Of a stretch of 64,000 bases of DNA, positions 36,267 to 46,280 are shown piece by piece. Within the stretch, counting starts at the first letter, position 1. Every line of letters begins with the position of its first letter. Both the position numbers and the translations under genes were made by a program. Origin of the DNA: Hofstenia miamia (Eukaryota; Xenacoelomorpha; Acoela); assembly GCA_004352715.1 (NCBI GenBank), contig SCFE01000081.1, positions 123,206-187,205 of the forward strand, written 5' to 3'. Under the pieces are notes generated by a model. That model was not told the origin of the DNA. It made no database searches and saw nothing but the letters and a program-made list of their open reading frames with translations.

Positions 36267-37186
36267 TTAATTACGTTCATTTAAATGACCAGAATTTATC
36301 TAATAAAAATTGCGATTACAAGTCACTTATTAGCAATTTTTATGAAAATATAGTGCTAGCCATTACTGAGACATGGTTTAACTGCAATGACCTTGACATT
36401 GTCTGGTCAGATAACAATAATCTATATAAATTATTCAGAAAAGATAGAACTCATTGTAATATACTCGGTAAAAGCAAGGGGGGCGGGGTACTCCTTCTAG
36501 TTCCGAAATCATTTCATCCAAAGCAACGGAATGATATAGTAAGCTCAGAAAAATTCGAAAGCCTTTGGGTTGAAATTGATAACCCTATCAAAAATTCACC
36601 TTTTAAAAAGCAATTAATTAATGTTTCATACTGTCCAAATAAATGTAATACTAATGAATTTTTTGAACAACTTGAGAATGAAATTTCACTGGCCTACTCA
36701 GAAAATAAAGATTTAATATTAATGGGTGATTGGAACCTAAATTACTTAAATAAACGTGATAATAAAACGATTAATCTCTTTTTTAATACTTTTAATTTAA
36801 AAACGGCAAATGCCTTCATTCCTACAAGAATCGCAGCCAACAGTGCAACTTTGATTGACTATATTGCACTGCCCGAAAATAATCTTGATTTCTTATACTA
36901 CTCCTCTGAATGTCCGTTCTCTGATCACTGTATAATATCAGCCAGTTTCCCTAAAGCTAAAATACGCTCTGAAATATCCAAAAAATGGATCACTATACGC
37001 GAAAAATCGTCTGATAATATAGATAACCTGAAAAATGCTCTTTCACGTGAAACTTGGATTTCTGTATACGTTGCGGTTGATCCTAGCAACATGATCAAAA
37101 GCTTTCTTGATATTCTTGAATCCTATTTAGATGAATATTGTCCTGAAAAAAAATCCTTGTTACTAATCATTCTCGCAAAAACATAA
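36263..37186 (+). CDS. LINE ORF2 endonuclease domain (APE type)
   Basis: 307-residue open frame. Motifs in order: LAITETWFN (catalytic Glu), GGGVLLLV, WVEI, LILMGDWNLNYL (G-D-x-N), TLIDYIAL, PFSDHCIISASF (S-D-H). This is the exonuclease-endonuclease-phosphatase fold that nicks target DNA for target-primed reverse transcription. The domain looks complete. The frame is lost at 37186, after which the linker and RT continue in other frames, so the element as a whole is dead. GDWN instead of GDFN is shared with the copy at 33558-33890 (EDWN). Confidence 0.82.
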   Translation: MINYVHLNDQNLSNKNCDYKSLISNFYENIVLAITETWFNCNDLDIVWSDNNNLYKLFRKDRTHCNILGKSKGGGVLLLVPKSFHPKQRNDIVSSEKFESLWVEIDNPIKNSPFKKQLINVSYCPNKCNTNEFFEQLENEISLAYSENKDLILMGDWNLNYLNKRDNKTINLFFNTFNLKTANAFIPTRIAANSATLIDYIALPENNLDFLYYSSECPFSDHCIISASFPKAKIRSEISKKWITIREKSSDNIDNLKNALSRETWISVYVAVDPSNMIKSFLDILESYLDEYCPEKKSLLLIILAKT

Positions 37187-38400
37187 ATGACAAGCCTTGG
37201 ATTTCCGATTTCTGCAAACAATTAATAACTAAAAAATGACGCTTTTAAATTTTTTTCTAACGCCCGTACTCCTGAAAGTTATGCATTATACAAAAAAGCT
37301 AGAAATATTTCTAATATAGAAAATGTAAAGCTTACAATGAGTATATTAAAAATGAATATAGAAAATTACCGAACCAAAAGAGTAAATGGAGATTGATTAA
37401 CGAAATCTCGAATTGTACCAAATCAAAATCTTCTCCCATAGAAAAAATTGTAGACCCCGATGGAAATCAATACGTCTCTGATTTTGAAATTTCCAATATT
37501 TTATATCAAACATTTGCAAACCTAGGTAATTATGACGGTCCTCAAACAAAATTCCAGGAAATAATTCCTAATAGGCACATCCCTGAATTTGGTTTTCGCT
37601 TTATAACAAGTTTTGAAGTAATTAAAGCAATCAAGAAACTAAAATCAAACAAGTCAAGCGGCCCCTCAAAAATTCCAATATGGTTACTAAAAAACAATGC
37701 GAAATATATTGCCGAACCTTTAAATAATATCTTTAATGAATGCTTAAAATGGAATATTTTTCCCGATTTCTTGAAACAGGCTCATATTACTGCAATTTAC
37801 AAAAAAGACGACCCAAAATGTCCCAAAAACTATCGACCTATATCTATTACATCACCAATCAGTAAAATATTTGAAAGACTATTACATGAACAAATTACAC
37901 TTCATTTAAATCATCATAAATTATGGTCCAAATCATAATTTGGTTTAAGAAAAAAATACTCAACATAGTCGCAAATATACAAGCGACAGAAAAATGAACA
38001 GCATTATTAGACTCTAATAAATTTGTACCGATTGCCTGTCTAGACCTCTCAAAAGCATTCGATTCTATAAATAATGAGACATTAATAAAAAAATTAAAAA
38101 ATATTGGTTTTCTCTTAACAGCGCTCACCTTATATCTAATTGCTTAATAACACACTTCAGCCAGTTAAAATAAACTTTTTCAAATTGGTTATCTGTCAAT
38201 AATGGCGTATCTCAAAGAAACATACTAGTTCCCCTGCTTTTTATAATTTATGTGACCAGAAAAAAAATCTTAATAAGTGTTTATCATTTTATTTGTATAG
38301 TGATTATATATACAGAGGATTTTAAAAATAAATATTATTATTATTATTATTTATAACTGGAATAAATTGCCAAAAGAAATGAAAATAATAGACAACCTAA
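37187..38400 (+). pseudogene. LINE ORF2 linker, RT fingers and tail
   Basis: Linker frames from 37187, then 37393-37938 with KAIKKLKSNKSSGPSKIP, LNNIFNECL, AHITAIYKKDD and KNYRPISITSPISKIFER, the fingers of a CR1-like RT. After a stop and frame change, ACLDLSKAFDSIN (RT block with catalytic Asp) appears at about 38035-38065. GVPQGS and YADD are not recoverable. The tail WNKLPKEMK lies at about 38357-38385. Confidence 0.78.
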
Positions 38401-38689
38401 AAAATTCAAAAAAGAATTAAAATCATTAATTCTCAAACAAAAGTTTATATCAGGTAGATCATGGTTAAAATTTAAATTTTATAATAACAAACTATACAAT
38501 AAATCAAAATTAGTAAACTATCCGCAGCCAGTGATTTTTTCATTTTTGTTATTATTCATTTTATTGCGCTTAGTAGTTAATGACGCTATCCATTTGAAAT
38601 ATCAGTTAAATATTGTAAAAAATTCAAATGAATATTGATTATCTTATCTATAGCGGTGTGAAATCTTTCGCATTCTGCATTAAATCGTT

Positions 38690-39180
38690 TCTCTGACGGA
38701 GACAATAACCTTTCTAATTGTGTTTAATTGTGGATAATCTCCAAAGGCGCTTATAACATTGTTGCTAGTGGCTCCACGGCATGAGTGTATTGTTACAGTG
38801 TGTTCTTTTAGAAACCGGGTGCTTTAAGTAAACGGTACATCGAAGTGCCAATAATGAGCGGGTCTGTACCTGCTCTAATTTTTTTCAGGGTTGGTTGCGC
38901 CTTTTTTTGATATGAATTATTATTGGGCTGTCGAAATGTTTGCTGTTCTCTAGAATGCGTTTCGGGTACATTTTCAGATGATTTTTCTTCTCGCGATAAT
39001 TCTTCAGGTAGCTGTGTGTTAAATTTATGAAGCAGTCCATGAAGCGTTATTCATTCTTCTTTACTTAGCACGTTAAATGGCGAGAGTAGTTTAGCATGAG
39101 TGAAACGATTACGATCATAGCCTATGAAATGCTCACTTGACAGCAAACAATGAAGAGCGCGCTCGTCTAAATCGACTGAT
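38690..39180 (-). pseudogene. second LINE ORF1 esterase fragment
   Basis: Minus-strand frame reads LDERALHCLLSSEHFIGYD, HAKLLSPFNVLSKEE and then DPLIIGTSMYRLLKAP. Each block aligns with the ORF1 at 33906-34290 (ERALLDTI..., LIIGTSMYRNLR). It confirms GTSMYR as the conserved nucleophile block of this family. Decay: an in-frame stop near 39040 and a shift near 38810. The LINE 3' end on the plus strand abuts this fragment. Confidence 0.7.
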
Positions 39181-39379
39181 TTTATATCTTATATAATTTT
39201 TTCTTGGAAGATCAAGTAATTTACTGAATACACTTTCCTATGAAAATAATTTGATAAATAAATGCTGTTTTTTGATTTCAGAATTTCAATATTATAACAC
39301 ATTATACACAGCTGCATTCATTTTTTGACTAGATCAACGAAATCGATAGTTAGAAAACGTGACTTACTCAACAGTAGAA

Positions 39380-39700
39380 ACTATTTATTGACGATGAAGG
39401 CAATACACAGTGTTACATTGCAACCAAGTTGAAAATAAATAAATCTCCATGAGTCGATATCTGAAAGGAAAAAAATTCATCAAGAAAGAATTTGGGTAGA
39501 AAAACGATTTAATACAAGATCGCATGTTAAAACGGAATCCTCCAAACCTTCTGGGAAACATTCTCAAAGCATTATGATCTGGTCAGGATTTAGTGCGAGG
39601 AAGATTGGCTACCTTCATTTGTGTGAAGACAGTTAACTCTCAAGAGTATATGAAAATAATTTACCTTATCAAACTCGATGTTTCAACAGCGATATGATCT
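39380..39700 (+). pseudogene. Tc1-like transposase fragment
   Basis: Frames on the plus strand combine into SHVKTESSKPSGKHSQ, SIMIWSGFSARKIGYLHL and SQEYMKIIY, the (G)GGSVMVWGCFS block and following strand of Tc1 transposases, about 39480-39660. The first Asp region is poorly preserved and the third catalytic segment is missing. Confidence 0.55.
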
Positions 39701-39831
39701 TCCTGTAAGATATATTATTTTATAAAAAATTTTAACTAATAAAATTTCGGGATATCAAAACACTACATTCTATCCCAAACAAAATAGAACTATAGAACAT
39801 GAAAATTTCGGAGGGTTAACGGTCAAATATA

Positions 39832-40401
39832 AGACTGTCCCATAAGCTCTGTTACAGCTGCAAAATTCTATTTTTCATCAGTTATTTATTGAAGTAAATG
39901 TTATTAGTTGTATTAAAAAAACTAACTATTCGTCCATCATTGCCCACCACTTTGCGCCTCGGCCTGCAAGCTTCCGAATTTGATCAAAGTACCACTCTGG
40001 CTTCTTCGAAAAAATACTTATTACAACTTCTTCAACTTTATTGAACAATTCGAAATGGCAGCCTTTCAAAAAGTGCTGCATCGATCGGAAAAGCCGTAGT
40101 CAGATGGCACAAAATCTGGGCTGTATGTCGGGTGCAGTAAAATCTCTATCATTCAACTCCTCAAACTTCTCTATAGTCCTCGTGGCAGTGATTGGTTTGA
40201 TGTTGTCCTGCTTAAACAAAAAGCGCTTTTGGCACACCAAATTGGGAAATATCTCAACGCGATTCAATTGCTGGTAGTAGCGTTAAGCATTGATAATAGG
40301 CCATGATTGATAGCACGACCATTTGGAAAAAGTTTAAAAAGTGAAACGCCTTCGAAAGTACACCAATTTTGGACAAGTGTAACAGAACTTTTGGGTCAAC
40401 C
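39832..40401 (-). mobile_element. mariner deletion derivative, 570 bp
   Basis: The termini are imperfect inverted repeats (left CCCATAAGCTCTGTTACAG, right complement CCCAAAAGTTCTGTTACAC), each flanked by TA. The minus strand encodes the catalytic C-terminal part of a mariner transposase: QDNIKPITATRTIEKFEEL (from HDNARPHTA), RSMQHFLKGCHFEL, then PEWYFDQIRKLAGRGAKW. The N-terminal half is gone, and stops and frame slips are present. Confidence 0.75.
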
Positions 40402-40968
40402 TAATACAATTTTTCGAAAGGTTCTCAATTGTTTAAGTATCACGGTGTCACAATTAGATATTATTACAGTTTAATTACGGTTTAAATTTGTGATTGAACA
40501 AGTCGAATCAAATTTACTGATATCAAGTACGTGTGACGTTAGCAAGCAAATATAAATTTTTATTAAAAGAATTAAAAATGCGTCAAGTAGATGACGATTT
40601 TTCTTATTTTTCGAAAAAATGTTATGAAACTGTAGAATCTGATAAAAGTTCTTCCACCAACAAATGTTCATTTTATGAGTTTTAAAGGTGGGAGTATATA
40701 CACACTATAAAATCACAATTACACATTCCAATAAATGATATTTTGTAAATAACTTAACATATTAAAGTGGATTGATAACCAGATAGTACATATAAAAACG
40801 GAATAAGATATAAAATTTTGTTTATTAATGTACTGTTTTTCACAATTTGCATTATTTGATTTGCAAAAAAGCAATAAGTTAAACCACATTTAAAATTACT
40901 TACAAAGATTTTTCAAGAAAGAGACAAAAATGTACATGATAGAATTACAAAATAAAAACTAATCACAA
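40402..40968. other. AT-rich non-coding stretch
   Basis: Includes the region just downstream of the ubinuclein stop codon; its 3' UTR should run from 40968 downwards. No other feature. Confidence 0.45.
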
Positions 40969-41092
40969 CTACTTGAGATAAAAATTAGGAGACTTGTACA
41001 TCTTATAGAGTTCCTGAAGCTGTTCATTTGTTAAAGACGTTGGATCGATTCCATCTTTCTGTGCACACTTTACTACGCTATCTCTCATGTTT
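40969..41092 (-). CDS. ubinuclein last exon
   Basis: 124 bases, acceptor ATATTTAG. Encodes NMRDSVVKCAQKDGIDPTSL, then a short helix ELYKMYKSPNFYLK, then TAG. A possible extra small exon at about 41200-41290 was considered; its phases do not fit. Confidence 0.72.
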
Positions 41093-44000
41093 CTAAATAT
41101 AAGACATACAATGCTGGAATACCGGATAAAATAGATTAAGATTTACCAAAATCACAAACGCCAATATAATTCCAAAAACGTCTAATCCTTATTACCTTGG
41201 CTGATAAACATTTTTGATGGCAGAGAATGCGATTACTTTGACTTCTTTTAAAACATTACAAACGCAGTCATTTTGTTAAACAAATTGTTTGTATTCTTGG
41301 AATTGCTCCTTTGATTCAATAACGTGTCCAAGCGTTTTCTATTTTATTGTGAATTAATGTAGTTTGTCATTAAAACTGTAATTATTAAAATAAGATATCA
41401 ATTTTTATTAAATCTGTTATACTTAATAGGCATTTTGCCAAAGTTAATAATGCGTGCATGTAGAAATATGAAGAACACCAAATTTTGCATGCAAACCTAT
41501 GAATTTCAATTTAATCTTAATCTAATAATCAATTTGAATTTGGTAAAAATTAACGGCTAATTCAAAAACCAAAATGACAATGAACAAAATATAGTATGCA
41601 ATAAAACACGAAAAATACTACGTGATTAAGTAACATTCAAACATACGTACTGAGCAGTTTTGGGTGAACAGTTAGGCATATTCTGGTTGAAGTTGAAACT
41701 AGAAAAGTTGGTCGGAATGTTATTAGGTGAAATATTAGGCCTTGATCTTGGGTGTGGAATGTATTGCGAAGGTTGGTAACCACTTCTACAAATAGGGTTT
41801 AGAAACGAACTAATTGAAGGCATGTGATTGTCCATTTCGTTGGATGACGGTGACTTTTTAATACCTGACATAGGAGAAGTATTGGTGATGTTTTGAGTAG
41901 TTTTGAAAAAAGGTGATGTGGGTACTAAACATCTGGACAAATCAGCACCATTGTGTGGTGTTATGCGTTCAAATGAACGTCCGACTTGCGCAATCGTCCG
42001 CTTCTGAGGTGGAGGATATGTTGATTGCGGGTGGTGTTCGGCAAGTCGTTTCTCGACACCATGTTGAGGAATAGTTTTAGTGTAATTGTTACTACTAGCC
42101 ATTGGTGACATTTTAGAGGTTATTGCCGTGAAGGATGTCGTACTGCGTGGAATGGGAAACGGTTGGTTAGATGCAATTGAATCCTGAAAAAATGGCAGAG
42201 AGTGTTTTGAAGTAACACTGGGCTTTGTAGCCTCACTTCTTTTAATTATAACATTCTCTGACTTCTGATGGGAATTATTTACTTTCTTTGATGAAGAAGT
42301 GATTTTAGACGGTTGTGAATTTGATGTCATAATGACGTCAGAGTTGTCAACCAATGGGAGAATACCCGATGATGGAGTTGTTTGTGGAGAAAATGTATTA
42401 ATTGAGACAGGTGATTGATCAATCGCAATTCTGTTATTACTAGAAGTGCTTAATTGATTGATTTTCTTCTCAGAATCATCTTTATCTTTTTTGAGGGATG
42501 ACTCAGCTTTTTCCAATAAGCTTTTCTTTAGCTGGACATTCACTGCTGAAGTTTTCACCTGAGATGCAACAGTAGCATTGATGCTATCTAACTCTTTCTG
42601 TTTTCTTTTATTTTCAATAAATTCTCTGAGTAATTTAATGCATTTCGGCTGCGCACTCCAGCCTAAAAAAGAGCGTTTTAGCGTATAACATGAATTTAGA
42701 AGCCTAATTATTTATTAAAAAATGTAATCACACCTTTAGAAAGCTTATTACGAAGAAAACAACACTGTAAAACTGTTACTTTATAGTTCGTATCTAAAAT
42801 TCGAGTCCTTTGAAATCGAGATGTGTTTATTAATTATAATATATAGAATACTAAAAAAAATTAAATATTTTGAACCTGGCGGCCAACATGCTGTGGCGAT
42901 TTCGACGAAGAAACTTTTAAGTTGTATCATTAGTTCACTGTCTTTAATATTCATTTCCATTACTTTAATATTAAAGACTCGTTGCATTGCTTTCCTAAAC
43001 AAATTGGTATTTAGAATCCAGGAAGAAATGAAATTTACAAAGAAACTTTGTCTCATTAGTTTCTGTGTTAACCCTTTCACGTGTATAAAACTACAAAGTA
43101 TATTTTTTTTGAAAAAGACTAATGAAAAAATTATTGAAATGACAATTAATCTCTGTTTTGGAAACTGGGTCTCGAGAAACCCTCCATGCGTCAAAGTTAG
43201 AAGAAATATGCATTATGAAATAAATATTTTTTTAAAATTTCTTTGCTATTTATGATTAAGAACATAACCAGAGAACATAAAGTGCCTTAAAAAATCAACC
43301 TTAGTATGGATTGATTTTTTTGCCTAAAGCTTGAAGAAAGTCAATATAACATGAAAAGCTAATGGTGAATTTTCTATTATACCTATTCAATAAAGTTAGG
43401 TCATATTTTATGCATTCGATAATGATGGTTTTATATAATAAACGAGTAAAAAATATATTTCAAATTTTCATTAAAAATTTAAAGTCTATTCTCAACCATA
43501 CAGGAAACCGGCAGTCAGCAATCCAGATTTTTCATATAGTTGGAATGGAAAAATTTAGGATCGAGAAGGTTTTGGAGCGTTCTGTATTTACATTAAAGCT
43601 TATTAAAAAATTGAAAAAATTATATGCTGTTAGAAATTTACATCAAAAAATGTACGTATATACAGTCGTTGTAGAACCAAACTATAAAAAATCATATTGC
43701 TGAAATATGCAACAATATTTTTACTCAGCATTTGGGATGCGATTTCTTGACATCATTAGTCACTATCTGGATGCATTCTAAATTTGATAGTCATTCTTGA
43801 AAAGAATCTTCCTCTTTATCAGCACATGCGAATTAGTTGAATGCAATATATTTTTGATGACTTTGTTGTTTCATTGATTATTCCTTAATTATATAGACAT
43901 GCTACAGTTCAAATCTATCACATTACAGCGCAATACAGAATGTGATTTATAATTGAATTCCCATGCCGGTAGAAAGCAAAATATGTGTCAAAAGGTCAAC

Positions 44001-46224
44001 TAAAATAAATACATCATTGAATGTATGTATGCTTTCTGCAAATTATTAATATATTAATATATTAAATGCGATTCCTCCGTTTCTATATCTTTAATAATTA
44101 ATAAGGAATTAGTATTCCGAATGTGCCTAAGGCCTCACGTGCGAGCTGTAAATGACATGCTAGTGATCAAAATGTTTATTTAATACAATCTAATCGACCT
44201 TGTTCTATATTTTTATGTGTTTAGATTGATTTACTGCATAACACTCTTAAGCAATTTAAACAGTTTGTGTTACTGAAGTCAACCACATTTATTTTGAATT
44301 TTTTATAATTCAAAATATAAAAAGGGAAGGGCTTTCCAACAACTGAAGCACATTGTGACGAAATGACAATATATATATAAAAAATTAAAATATAAAAATA
44401 ATTGGTCTTGCTAAAAATCATTTTTCTTGAGCAGTCTGAAAAACAATGCCAACATTCTGCATTTTCTATGGTTTCAAAATGTTATTTTTGACAATAGTCA
44501 AAAGATTTATCGTGTTGTACCACCCATATTGTATTGAATATACCTGAAAAAACACTTGAAAAAAAACCTGAAAAATATTTGTTTAAAACTGTTTAAAACA
44601 ATGCTTAGATGACCCAGTGTTTTTTTTCAAAACTCATTGCTCTGATGTTTTCAGATTTTAGATACCTTCATTAGTTTGTGAGGTATGACAGTTTATAAAT
44701 TTTTGAAGAAAATATTAAGATTTTCTGTTGGTTAAAGTTTAGGGATGGCTTTTGCTAAAATAAGAAAATGAAGTTTCTCCTCAATTTTTATGGATAAAAG
44801 TTCATTCAAAAATGATGGAGACTTAGTTTTACAAAAATAGCTTTTCAAATAAACAAACTTATATATATATATATATATATATGTATATAAGACGAAAATT
44901 ATCATTAACTTACGTGGTATCTTCATCGAAATCAAATGACTGTCGAGGGAGTGGCTTAAGCTTTTTAACATCTGTGGAATTTTCAGATATTTCAATCTTT
45001 AATTTCTCACTAAAACAAACCATACTACTACTTGAGAAAATAACACATTTTCAAAATTGATTGCCATTTCGAATTAATTAACAAATTACTCAAATCCATT
45101 GGTGTGGGGAAAAAACAGTCCTATGGATTTGTTGGACATGCAAACTATACTAAATAATATATATTCCCTAGAAATTTGACTTATTCAGATGTACGAAAAT
45201 AAAGGACTTTTAAACATTTAGTTTGAAATAGCAAACCTCATAAATAGACAAAAATTGCATGATAATGCAAGCTACAAGGGATCAACAAATAATTTTAATT
45301 ATTGGAAAGTAGCCAAAGAATTTACTAACCCTAACCTGCATAATTGGGTCTGTGAGACCGACCACAATATGTAAAATTGCGTTATCGAATGCTTTCTAAC
45401 TTCATGACTATATCTTTCCAACTATCTATGAGTCAATCGATTTGTTTAAGTAGAATGTTGGTTTTCAGGCTTGTCCAAGTTACTGCATGAATGGGTCTTA
45501 GAGACCCAAATTCATACAATAGCCATCATTACAAGTATATTAATGCGCATTATTGGACTTGCACGAATGTCAAACACTTACAAAATTGTTAAAAGCATTC
45601 CGATTAGTACCCTATGAATTAGTGACAGGGCGTCGGAGTCTACAAAAAAAAATTACTCGGAATTACAGTAACATGACATTCAAAATCCTTTCAATATCTG
45701 TAAGTTGCATCGCTTATATGTAAGTGAGATGCCTTGATAACAAACAAACGCGTTATAACCATGGAGAATGCAAAACCGTGGATGACGAATTATACATATC
45801 TTTTCAAATGTCAGTGCTAATACATACAGTACTTATCAGGCAAACCGGCAAAGTATGCACTGAAATTCTGGATTATCACTGGTTCTGAAATTTATTATGT
45901 TTCTTATGCGATTATGTATGCCAAAAACGATTGTCAATAATCGTGGTGATCGAAATTTGGGAGAACATGTTGTGTTGCAAGCTACTCAATCAGCAGGTCA
46001 TTTTTGATTAAATTGGGAACAAAGCTTTCAGCTGATTACCGAATTCTAGGTCCTGAAACAAATCGACATGGACTCAAATACTATTTTAGCTCTCTCCTTC
46101 GCTAGGTGGGATAAATGCTTTCGATGTTCGAAAGCAAAAGTTGACGACAAGAGTAAATACTTCTGCTGTATCTGCAAGATTCCCATTTCAAATGTGACTC
46201 ATGATGAATGTTTAAATTTTGTAA

Positions 46225-46280
<56 letters not shown>

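Larger units (their letters stand above)
33906..38657 (+). mobile_element. CR1-like LINE with esterase ORF1 (nearly full length, damaged)
   Basis: About 4.75 kb including a 1000-N gap. ORF1 33906-36003, a short linker frame 36009-36266, endonuclease 36263-37186, RT 37393-38130. A further tail with WNKLPKEMKI is separated by a TTATTATTATT tract at about 38335-38355. The 3' UTR shares TGACGCTAT and the terminal TATCTTATCT with the LINE tails at 61602-63340, which fixes the 3' end near 38657. The second half of RT (from YADD onward) is deleted between about 38150 and 38350. It lies head-to-head with the LINE at 31400-33900. Confidence 0.82.

Noticed and set aside
41200-41290. Possible extra ubinuclein exon (VIAFSAIKNVYQ)
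   Set aside because: No donor in the preceding exon gives the required phase without a very weak site, while direct splicing to 41092 fits.
42821-43255. 144-residue plus-strand frame
   Set aside because: It overlaps the ubinuclein exon 42876-42994 in antisense and has no domain of its own.
43362-43703. 113-residue plus-strand frame
   Set aside because: Lys/Ile/Phe-rich, typical of AT-rich chance frames; lies in an intron of the opposite-strand gene.
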